Source of the DNA: Neolewinella agarilytica
Lineage (GTDB): Bacteria > Bacteroidota > Bacteroidia > Chitinophagales > Saprospiraceae
Length of the DNA: 64,000 nt
Assembly (NCBI RefSeq): GCF_900110645.1
Contig: NZ_FOFB01000020.1
Location: 1 to 64,000, forward strand
Reading direction: 5' to 3'
Position 1 is the first letter of the stretch; the number at the start of each line of letters is the position of its first letter. Below are positions 42,717 to 49,918 of this stretch, one piece after another. The notes below the pieces were generated by a model that was not told where the DNA came from, ran no database searches, and was given only the letters and a program-made list of their open reading frames with translations. Position numbers and translations under genes: made by a program.

Positions 42717-44807
42717 TTACCTCTTCACTAGCCGGGTCGTCAAAATCTTCCCCGCGCTGCTACGGATTCGGGCTACATAAACGCCGGCGGGCCGCCCCGT
42801 CAGGTCGACATCTGCCGTCGCGCTTCCTGTCAGCTGCTTAGTAAGAATCTGGCGGCCGGTCAGGTCGAAGACGCTGACTTGTGCCAGGTCAAGGCCGCCA
42901 GCCGGCAACTCCAGCCGGAAGGCGCCGGAAGAAGGGTTGGGAATGGCACGCAGACTGCCCTGCAAGGGGGAGATCTCTTCGACCGGACTCAGAATTTCCT
43001 GCGGGTCAAAGCTGCCGATGGCTCCCGGCATGGTGTAAAAGATCTTATCGGTACCCGGTTGAATGGTGGCGAGGTTGATGCCGCTGCAGTTTATTTCGTC
43101 TTCCCGGTCCCAGAATTCGCCGTTGTCTACGCTGCGGTACAGGGTTTGGCGATCAATGGCGAAGAGGTCATCCTCAATCTTGAAAATGCCGTAGGTGCGG
43201 GGCAGGCTTTCATCCAGGGTCCAGGTGAGGCCTCCATCGGCCGTTCGGTAGGTGGAATTATTGCCTCCGCCGACGTATCCATTGTCCGCATCTGAAAAAT
43301 AGAAATAACTATAGAATAACCCGCTGGTGCCAGGGGAGGCTACCTCCTGCCAGGTTGCTCCTCCGTCTACGGTCCGGTAGAAAGGCTCCCGCGGGGTACG
43401 GTGCACGAAGCCGAAATCATCAGTGATCATCGTCATGTCCCAGCTGCCACCGTTAATATTCAGGCTGTTGGTGTATTCGGCCGTAACACTATTGCCGTCA
43501 GAACGTACCGTTTTACCGCTGATGAGGGCAATAATACCGCCGCCGGGCAGTGGAGAGAAGGCCACCCTTGTTCCGCCAATGCCGGCCTGCCGCACAAAGC
43601 GTGGCTCCTCGAAAGTGCGGGCGCCATCTTCGCTGCGCTGAAGTGTGAACTCCCGGCCAAAAGCATACACGTGCTTGTTGTTGGTTACTTTCAGTCGCCC
43701 TTCGGTGGAACTACCCAGGTTGGCCGTAATGGCCCAGCTGGCACCACCGTTCTCTGATTTGTAAACGTCTCCGTTTTGGGTCTCATAGGCGTAGGCGGAT
43801 TGCTCGTCGGCAAACTGAATGTTGTCAAACTCTGGCACTTTTTCGGTTAAAAGCAGCTGTTGGTCATTCCAGTCATCGTCCGCGGTAACTAAGGTGAGAC
43901 CTTCCGCCGCAGCGAAAAAGCGACCCTCAGCGCGGGTGTAGCTATTGTAAGATTGAAAAGTGACAGGGTTTTTGTTGGTCCAGTTGACACCATTGTCGAC
44001 GGTACTAAAGCGGAAACCCTTAAAGCTGATGATGTGGATGCTGTCTCCTTGTCCGCGCCAGATTTCGGAAATAGTAGAATAGAGCCGTTGCGTGCTGGAT
44101 TGAAGGGTGAAGTTGTTCCCATCATCGGTACTTTCGTAGAAGTCGGGGCCGAAGGAGGCATAAAAGTTTCCGTCGTCGTCCCGAAAGCCTCCGTTGATGT
44201 TGTTCGTCGTGGGGAAGGTAAAGGCCGTTTCCCAGTTCAGGCCGGCATCAGTGGTTTTGAAGAGTTTATTCTCTCCAAAGTAATACCACTCATTGGCGGA
44301 GACGGGGAAAAGTTCAGAATACATCTCAACGGGCAGAGAGAGCTCCGTCCAGGTGGCCCCCTCATCGGTAGAGTGCAGAAGTTGTGTGCGGCGGTAGGTG
44401 TAGCCAAAGAGATGCCCCTGGAGTTCGTAGTTGTACTCACTGAAATTTCGGCTGCTCACCTGCCGCCAGGTGCTTCCGGCGTCGGTTGAGCGATAAACAC
44501 CCCGGTTGGTCGTCAGGAAAACAGTCTGACAGTTGGTGGCCGGCAGGCAGGAGACCTTAGTGTAGGAAATGTTAGTGAGCAGTGGAGGCAGGGCCTGAAA
44601 GCTTGCCCCGTCGTTGGTGGTCCGGAGGAGGCTGCCGCACTGACCGGTGGCGAAGCCACGGCCTTCGGCGGCGATGTACAGGCTATTGAAATTCTCGTAC
44701 TGGTCGATATTGTCCGGGAATACCAGATCTGCCGTTTGGGCGCTGACGCAGGTGCAGAGGAAGGTTGACAGAAGCAGGGTGAAGAGCGTAGGGTGAAACT
44801 TAAACAT
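42717..44807 (-). CDS. T9SS-exported beta-propeller (YCF48/BNR-like) protein
   Basis: This 696-aa protein has a signal peptide (about 1-23) and about twelve BNR/YCF48-like blades marked by repeats such as TNDGASF, STDAGSTW, STDEGATWTEL, TTDAGLNWETA, SENGGASW and TADGGLTW. It ends in a T9SS type A sorting domain (about 620-696: IPNPSSGAF ... KILTTRLVKR). A surface binding protein is likely. The ligand is unknown. It is convergent with the GNAT gene across a shared hairpin. Confidence 0.87.
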   Translation of the reverse strand: MFKFHPTLFTLLLSTFLCTCVSAQTADLVFPDNIDQYENFNSLYIAAEGRGFATGQCGSLLRTTNDGASFQALPPLLTNISYTKVSCLPATNCQTVFLTTNRGVYRSTDAGSTWRQVSSRNFSEYNYELQGHLFGYTYRRTQLLHSTDEGATWTELSLPVEMYSELFPVSANEWYYFGENKLFKTTDAGLNWETAFTFPTTNNINGGFRDDDGNFYASFGPDFYESTDDGNNFTLQSSTQRLYSTISEIWRGQGDSIHIISFKGFRFSTVDNGVNWTNKNPVTFQSYNSYTRAEGRFFAAAEGLTLVTADDDWNDQQLLLTEKVPEFDNIQFADEQSAYAYETQNGDVYKSENGGASWAITANLGSSTEGRLKVTNNKHVYAFGREFTLQRSEDGARTFEEPRFVRQAGIGGTRVAFSPLPGGGIIALISGKTVRSDGNSVTAEYTNSLNINGGSWDMTMITDDFGFVHRTPREPFYRTVDGGATWQEVASPGTSGLFYSYFYFSDADNGYVGGGNNSTYRTADGGLTWTLDESLPRTYGIFKIEDDLFAIDRQTLYRSVDNGEFWDREDEINCSGINLATIQPGTDKIFYTMPGAIGSFDPQEILSPVEEISPLQGSLRAIPNPSSGAFRLELPAGGLDLAQVSVFDLTGRQILTKQLTGSATADVDLTGRPAGVYVARIRSSAGKILTTRLVKR
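44747..44756 (-). repeat. Dispersed 10-mer copy in a signal-peptide region
   Basis: Exact copy, minus orientation, followed by tcaGCGCCC, codons about 18-21 of the T9SS propeller protein. Confidence 0.75.
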
Positions 44808-44981
44808 AGATCACAATTGGTTTGATGCAAAGCTCTGGTTCCGGGAAGTACTGTCATTCACCCACATGGGTGATTTATACCGCCGAGTGCGCTCCGCGTC
44901 TGCCTCCGGCGGGACAAACTGCTCAGGCGGTGTAACTTTTTTTGTCGTGCTGGCGTTGGCTCAGGCACAAACAGGATTGCC

Positions 44982-45515
44982 ATGATTCGCCCGCTAACCC
45001 TCACTGACCTGGAAGCCTTCGTTGCCCTGCGAGCAGCCTCTTTTTCCTCCGATCCCCTTTCCTGGGATCAGGACGCAGACAGCATCGTTGATCCGAAAGT
45101 ATGGGCCGATCGGATCGTTGAAAAACCGGAGGAGCAGTTTCTCCTCGGCTATTTTATGACCGATGAAGCAGGACAGGAACAGCTGGCGGGCCTGCTGGGC
45201 TTTCAGCGCTACAATAAAACGAAGCGCCGCCACCGGGGGATGGTCTGGGGCGTATACGTCAGCCCCGTGGCCCGCGGCCGGGGCGCAGCCCGGCAACTCC
45301 TACGGGAGTGCGTCCGCAGAGCAAAGGAAATAGCAGGCCTGGAAAGGCTTAACCTAACGGTTTCTAATTACGCCGAGGCAGCCTGCAAACTATACCTCAG
45401 CGAAGGTTTCCGGGAGTTCGGGCGGGAAAAGGATGCAGCCCGTACCGGGGACGTAAGCATGGATGAGGTTTATATGACGCTGGACCTGACGGAAGCGCTG
45501 GAGAAAACGAGTTGA
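44982..45515 (+). CDS. GNAT acetyltransferase
   Basis: The 177-aa protein has the GNAT core: MIRPLTLTDLEAFVALR, then GMVWGVYVSPVARGRGAARQLL (acetyl-CoA P-loop-like R/Q-G-x-G-A region, about 85-105), and LNLTVSNYAEAACKLYLSEGFREFG (about 121-145). The substrate is unknown. It stands alone, followed by an intergenic palindromic region. Confidence 0.85.
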   Translation: MIRPLTLTDLEAFVALRAASFSSDPLSWDQDADSIVDPKVWADRIVEKPEEQFLLGYFMTDEAGQEQLAGLLGFQRYNKTKRRHRGMVWGVYVSPVARGRGAARQLLRECVRRAKEIAGLERLNLTVSNYAEAACKLYLSEGFREFGREKDAARTGDVSMDEVYMTLDLTEALEKTS

Positions 45516-45540
45516 ACACACTGCTCCCGTACCCCTTGCC

Positions 45541-45550
45541 TGCACCTGCG
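45541..45550 (+). repeat. Dispersed 10-mer copy, intergenic
   Basis: Exact copy, plus orientation, followed by ccgGCGCCC, just after a GNAT gene stop. Confidence 0.75.
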
Positions 45551-45598
45551 CCGGCGCCCAAAAGTCTGTCGGGCCCTAAGTGCTCAACCCGGGCGCTA

Positions 45599-45683
45599 CA
45601 AGGTCCTCAAGAGCAAACGCTCGAAGGTCCCGCAATACTGCGGGACGCTTTGAGGTTTGCCTGCCACCATCCATTGGACCTTG
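45599..45683. repeat. Nested palindromic element, about 85 bp
   Basis: CAAGGTCC (45599-45606) pairs with GGACCTTG (45676-45683). Inside, CAAAC and GTCCCGCA (45627-45634) pair with TGCGGGAC (45639-45646) and GTTTG. It lies in the 285-bp gap before the methyltransferase gene. Confidence 0.6.
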
Positions 45684-45756
45684 AAGCGTCCAAGAGGGAG
45701 CTTGCGATTGGTCTACCCAAATAGCGTTTAACCGTACAATTCACCAATCCAATTGT

Positions 45757-45764
45757 TATCTTTG
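45757..45764 (+). promoter_or_regulatory. Bacteroidota -7 box (TATCTTTG) before the methyltransferase
   Basis: Perfect TAnnTTTG match 36 nt upstream of the putative ATC start at 45801. Confidence 0.5.
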
Positions 45765-45800
45765 GCAATTCTCGACCAAACAACGTAAAACAGAGCTACT

Positions 45801-46607
45801 ATCGCCACTTTTGACGAAACACAGAAATCACAGGAGATTTATCGTAACCTCTGGGGAGGAGACGACCTTCATGTGGGTATTTATAAAGATGAAAGCCTTA
45901 GTCCTTTCGAAGCCAGCCGGGTAACGACCGATAGAATGCTTCGCCTGCTGCCAAGAATTAAGCGGTCTACCAAAATCCTTGTCCTGCAGTCGGGCTTCGG
46001 AACCGCTGCCCGCTACATTGCCGAAACGCACCAGTGTAAGATCGAATGCCTGAACGATGATAAGGTGCAGAATGCCTTTAATCAGTCACGGATTGACGAA
46101 ATGGAGCTGGGCAAGATGGTGAAAGTCTCCTTCGGCGACGTGGACTACATGCCTTACGAACCGGACACTTTCGACTTTGTCATTGCTCAGGACAGCTTCA
46201 GCATTACCGCTCAGAAACGGCAGATGTTCCGTGCTATTCACCGGGTAATGAAGCCGGAGGCCCGCCTGGTTTTTAGTGCCATCATGCGTGGAGACAAAGT
46301 GGATGCTGAAGGTGACAAGTTGATCAATTCCCTCCCGGTCGAAGAGCTGATCACCCTGGAAGATTATGAGCAGGACGCTAAAAAAGGCTTCTTTCAACAG
46401 ATCTACAACCTTGATCTTTCCCAGCACCTGGCTATCCACTTCCGGAAAATGGCGGAGTCACTAACGGAGAACAAAGAGGACATGGTGGAACAGACCAGCA
46501 ATAAATTTGTCGATAAACGGATGCACACTTGTAAGACGATCCAAAAGCTGGCAGAGAGTGGTCAACTGAACTGGGGAATCCTGATGTTCCAGAAACTGAA
46601 CGGTTAA
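45801..46607 (+). CDS. SAM-dependent methyltransferase (sarcosine/dimethylglycine-type); probable non-ATG start
   Basis: The only standard start codon is GTG at 45873, but this Val lies inside the conserved block NLWGGDDLHVGIY of the family, so translation must begin upstream. The frame is open back to 45789, and ATC at 45801 (ATC GCC ACT TTT GAC) is the best candidate, giving 268 aa. SAM-site features are VLQSGFGTAARYIAE and the acidic ECLNDDKVQ. FGDVDYMPYEPDTFDFVIAQDSF follows. Relatives methylate glycine, sarcosine or other amines, for example in betaine synthesis; the substrate here is an inference. Confidence 0.8.
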   Translation: MATFDETQKSQEIYRNLWGGDDLHVGIYKDESLSPFEASRVTTDRMLRLLPRIKRSTKILVLQSGFGTAARYIAETHQCKIECLNDDKVQNAFNQSRIDEMELGKMVKVSFGDVDYMPYEPDTFDFVIAQDSFSITAQKRQMFRAIHRVMKPEARLVFSAIMRGDKVDAEGDKLINSLPVEELITLEDYEQDAKKGFFQQIYNLDLSQHLAIHFRKMAESLTENKEDMVEQTSNKFVDKRMHTCKTIQKLAESGQLNWGILMFQKLNG

Positions 46608-46700
46608 GATGTCGTACAAACGGGCAACTTTTAACCCCGCTTGTACCCTGTCTCTATTGGGTGAAAGGTCGTATTTTGGCCTCCCCAAAATTACATACGA

Positions 46701-47717
46701 ATGAAAGTTGCTGTTGTCGGCGCTACCGGCCTGGTCGGAGGCGTCATGTTTCAAGTCCTGAAAGAGCATAACTTCCCGATTACGGAACTAATGCCGGTCG
46801 CCTCTGCGCGGTCTGTTGGCAAGCTGATTAGCTACGAAGGGAAAGAGTATCCCGTTATCGGAATGCAGGAGGCCATCGACCGCCGCCCGGACGTAGCGAT
46901 CTTTTCCGCTGGTGGTTCCACCAGCCTGGAATGGGCGCCTAAATTCGCTGAAGTAGGTTGCGTTGTAGTAGACAACTCCAGCGCCTGGCGCATGGACCCC
47001 ACCAAGAAACTGGTCGTCCCGGAGGTGAACGCTGATGAACTGACGCCATCCGACCTCATCATTGCTAACCCCAACTGCTCCACCATCCAGATGGTGCTTG
47101 CTCTGGCACCTCTGCACGAAGCCTTTGGCATTAAGCGCCTGGTGATCTCTACCTACCAGTCTTTCACGGGAACGGGCGTACCGGCCGTTAACCAATACGA
47201 AGCGGAAAAGCGTGGAGAAGATACCAGCGACACTGACCGGCCTTACCATTACCCCATTTTTGAGAACTGTATCCCACATTGTGATGTCTTTCTCGACAAT
47301 GCCTACACCAAGGAAGAAATGAAGCTTGTGCACGAGACGCGCAAAATTCTTGGTGATGATTCTATCGCCATTACGGCTACGGCCGTTCGGGTGCCCGTCC
47401 ACGGAGGCCATAGCGAATGCGTCAACATCGAATTCAAAAAAGATTTTACCGTGGAGAAGGTGCGGGAGTTACTTGCCGCCACTCCCGGCGTCATAGTACA
47501 GGACGACATCAAGAACAATGTCTACCCAATGCCTTTACTGGCAAAGCACAGAGATGAAGTTTTCGTTGGCCGTATCCGTCGGGATGAATCCATCGGGAAC
47601 GGACTCAACCTCTGGATTGTAGCGGATAACCTGCGCAAAGGCGCAGCTACCAACGCCGTCCAAATCGCCGAGTACCTCGTCGAAAACAAACTGATCGGTC
47701 AGACGGTGGAAGCCTGA
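46701..47717 (+). CDS. asd: Aspartate-semialdehyde dehydrogenase
   Basis: This 338-aa enzyme reduces aspartyl phosphate to the semialdehyde for lysine (peptidoglycan), threonine and methionine synthesis. It has the NADP site GATGLVGG (8-15), the catalytic Cys126 in NPNCSTIQ, STYQSFTGTGV, and the later VPVHGGHSE with the base His. Length and start are standard. Confidence 0.95.
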   Translation: MKVAVVGATGLVGGVMFQVLKEHNFPITELMPVASARSVGKLISYEGKEYPVIGMQEAIDRRPDVAIFSAGGSTSLEWAPKFAEVGCVVVDNSSAWRMDPTKKLVVPEVNADELTPSDLIIANPNCSTIQMVLALAPLHEAFGIKRLVISTYQSFTGTGVPAVNQYEAEKRGEDTSDTDRPYHYPIFENCIPHCDVFLDNAYTKEEMKLVHETRKILGDDSIAITATAVRVPVHGGHSECVNIEFKKDFTVEKVRELLAATPGVIVQDDIKNNVYPMPLLAKHRDEVFVGRIRRDESIGNGLNLWIVADNLRKGAATNAVQIAEYLVENKLIGQTVEA

Positions 47718-47752
47718 CAACCGAACGAAAGATTAACTGAAGCATTTTACAA

Positions 47753-47779
47753 TGGGGCAGTTCACGTTGAACTGCCCCA
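47753..47779. other. Hairpin between asd and the coiled-coil gene
   Basis: Twelve-bp perfect arms (TGGGGCAGTTCA with TGAACTGCCCCA), 3-nt loop, 36 nt after the asd stop. No T-run follows, so it may be a weak terminator or an RNA stability element. Confidence 0.55.
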
Positions 47780-47863
47780 CGCGACATAAGAATTACCGTA
47801 CCAACCGACTTCCCGGAGGCAAACTCAAATTATCTGCCTGCCGGGGAAACAACGTAAATTGAA

Positions 47864-49564
47864 ATGAGAAATCGAATTGCCGTCTGGGGGCGTGACGCCC
47901 AGGAAAAACGCGTACTGATCACGATCGAACTACAGGTCTCTGACAACATCGTCCGCATTCAAACCTACCCCGAAAAAGTAATCTCCGATGAGGTCTACAA
48001 GCTCTTCATGGAGAAGTGGCGTAAAGGGCAGGAGGGAGAATTTCCGGAACCGGACCGGGTTATTGCCCGTGAGTTATCGGTCTCCGAAGGATTGCTGCCC
48101 GATGACCTGAAGGCTGAGCAGACAGACATGATCCTCCGCGCTCAAACCGAATGGCACTTCCACGTGCTGAGCGATAAACTGGCCCAGAGCTATAAGTCAG
48201 AACTCGCCGAGATTGAAGACCGCATTGAGCGGGCCGGAGAGTACTCCAGCGATCTGTGGAACCAGGCGAAGAACTTTTGGCAAAAAGTCCAGGGGCAGCT
48301 ACAGGACAAAACATTGTTGCGGGAGCAGGGTAATGAAATCCGTAAGCGTGTCGATGTTTCTTTTGAGAAGCTCAAGGCAATGCGCGAAAAGCTCAATGAG
48401 CAGTATAAAGAAGAATCAACCAAGCAAGTTGCTAAGTTTAGCAGCATGCTCGAAGACGTTGAAAAACGGATAGGGGAGGGCACTCACCTGCAAAAAGTGT
48501 TCAACGACCTGCGCGAAATTCAGCGCAAGTTCCATAACGTCAAATTCACCCGAGAAGACCGGAATGCGATCTACTCTCGCATCGATGCGGCCTTCAAGAC
48601 CGTTAAGGAGAAGCGCGGCCAGGGGGGCGGTAACTCTAACAGCGGTGCTGCCGGGCGTACCCAGTCCCGCCTGGACGGATTACTCAAAGCCATGGAGCGG
48701 ATGAAGAGCAGCATGGGCCGTGACCAGAACGACCTGAAGTTCGAGCGCCGTCGGATCGAGAAGACGGATGGACAGCTGGAGAAGCAAATTCGGGAGGCTA
48801 AGGTTGTGATGATCGAAAGCCGCCTGAGCAGCAAGCAGGTAAAGCTGGACGACATGGAGAAGACCAAAACCATGTTGGAAAACAAAATCGCTCAGGAAAA
48901 GAAGAAAGCCGAGAAGCGGGCGCAGAAAGATGCTGAACGGGCAGCTGCGGAGGCTGCCAAGGCCAAGATTGCTGCGGATATTTCTACCCGGGACGTAAGC
49001 CCGGAAGAAAAAGCTAAGCTGGAGGCTGCCGCTGCGGCCATCGCCGCTGGTAAGAAGAAAAAAGGTGGCCGTACCAAGCCCGAAGACCGGACGCCGGAAA
49101 ACGTTGCCAGTATGGTTGCTATGAGCGAAATCGTTGGCGGAGAAACACCCGCTGCCTCTCCTATGGCCGAGAAAGCCGGAGATGTTATCGCTTCCGCAAT
49201 CACCTCCGTTGGTGATGCGGCCGAAAGTGTAACCGAAGAGGGAGGCCTGCTGGACCAGGCAGGCAGTTTTATCGCCTCGGCGGTAGAAGGTATCTCGGAA
49301 AAACTGGAAGACATTACCGATACGGCAAAGGCAGTAGCTCAGGTGGCCGGAGAGAAACTCGAAGCCGTCGCGGATATTGCCGAGGATAAGCTGGAAGATG
49401 TAATGGACGCCGCCGGAGAGAAATTCGAAGAGGCCAAAGAACAGGTAGAAGCATCCGTTGAAGCCGCTAAGGATAAGGCGGAAGAAGTCGCCGAAGCGGT
49501 CGAAAACAAGGTGGAATCGGTCACAGATGAAGTAAAAGAAGAAATTTCTGGAGAAGAAGAGTAG
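47864..49564 (+). CDS. Long coiled-coil cytosolic protein with acidic, repetitive C-terminal tail
   Basis: The 566-aa protein has no signal peptide. A small N-terminal domain (1-90) is followed by coiled coil (about 100-370), partly resembling DUF349-type repeats (W-x-x-x-x-x-x-x-R tracts). Then comes an Ala/Lys/Glu-rich linker, and a tail (about 430-566) made of imperfect 11-mer amphipathic repeats like those in LEA or YtxH-type proteins (EKAGDV, DKLEDV, DKAEEV). Such tails suggest binding to DNA, membranes or stress protection. None is shown. A strong terminator follows. Confidence 0.65.
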   Translation: MRNRIAVWGRDAQEKRVLITIELQVSDNIVRIQTYPEKVISDEVYKLFMEKWRKGQEGEFPEPDRVIARELSVSEGLLPDDLKAEQTDMILRAQTEWHFHVLSDKLAQSYKSELAEIEDRIERAGEYSSDLWNQAKNFWQKVQGQLQDKTLLREQGNEIRKRVDVSFEKLKAMREKLNEQYKEESTKQVAKFSSMLEDVEKRIGEGTHLQKVFNDLREIQRKFHNVKFTREDRNAIYSRIDAAFKTVKEKRGQGGGNSNSGAAGRTQSRLDGLLKAMERMKSSMGRDQNDLKFERRRIEKTDGQLEKQIREAKVVMIESRLSSKQVKLDDMEKTKTMLENKIAQEKKKAEKRAQKDAERAAAEAAKAKIAADISTRDVSPEEKAKLEAAAAAIAAGKKKKGGRTKPEDRTPENVASMVAMSEIVGGETPAASPMAEKAGDVIASAITSVGDAAESVTEEGGLLDQAGSFIASAVEGISEKLEDITDTAKAVAQVAGEKLEAVADIAEDKLEDVMDAAGEKFEEAKEQVEASVEAAKDKAEEVAEAVENKVESVTDEVKEEISGEEE

Positions 49565-49592
49565 TTTTTTTCTTGTTTTTCTTCACTTTTTT

Positions 49593-49634
49593 CGCCACAA
49601 CTATCTGATTGGGAGATAGTTGTGGCGTTTTTTT
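49593..49634 (+). terminator. Rho-independent terminator after the coiled-coil gene
   Basis: Fourteen-bp perfect arms (49593-49606 with 49614-49627), 7-nt loop and a run of T (49628-49634). Confidence 0.92.
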
Positions 49635-49667
49635 ATCTATTCGTTTTCACAAATACTTAATTGTGTC

Positions 49668-49699
49668 TTTGCCCTGACTTCTATCTGACCGCATATTTG
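49668..49699 (+). promoter_or_regulatory. Bacteroidota promoter (TTTG-N20-CATATTTG)
   Basis: TTTG at 49668-49671 and CATATTTG at 49692-49699 (one mismatch to TAnnTTTG), 20-nt spacer. It lies between two terminators and has no ORF downstream on this strand. Confidence 0.6.
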
Positions 49700-49705
49700 T
49701 ATTGT

Positions 49706-49822
49706 CGGGAGGGAAAACGCTCTCTCATAACCGATACAATGAGATTAAGATTCTGAGATTACGATTGTTTGTGACCATTCGTGTTCCGGTAGATATGGGC
49801 CGGAACACGAAGTCACTTTTTT
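49706..49822 (+). ncRNA. Candidate small RNA, about 117 nt (longer form to about 49900)
   Basis: The segment starts at a predicted promoter and ends in a stem (49771-49775 and 49778-49789 with 49800-49811 and 49812-49816) followed by six T residues. A second terminator-like hairpin at 49865-49896 could end a longer form. No ORF of note is present. The flanking genes end and begin outside it. I do not recognise 6S, tmRNA, SRP or RNase P RNA features. Confidence 0.5.
49771..49822 (+). terminator. Terminator of the candidate small RNA
   Basis: A 17-bp stem with a 2-nt bulge (TTCGTGTTCCGG with CCGGAACACGAA, extended by GTGAC/GTCAC) followed by T6. Confidence 0.75.
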
Positions 49823-49864
49823 CAATCTAACTTCAGACTAAGATATATGTTCATGGGATTATTG

Positions 49865-49900
49865 AAAGCCGGGTACCGATTGAGGTGCCCGGCTTTTTTT
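49865..49900 (+). terminator. Second terminator before the TPR-HTH gene
   Basis: AAAGCCGGGTACC (49865-49877) pairs with GGTGCCCGGCTTT (49884-49896, one mismatch) and ends in a T-run on the plus strand. On the minus strand it can also end the gene at 49919. Confidence 0.75.
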
Positions 49901-49918
49901 ATTTCAAAAAGGTAAGGT

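Noticed and set aside
44868-44940. Hairpins upstream of the T9SS propeller gene (TCACCCA/TGGGTGA and ACCGCC-like arms)
   Set aside because: Arms are short and could arise by chance in a GC-rich gap; no function can be argued.
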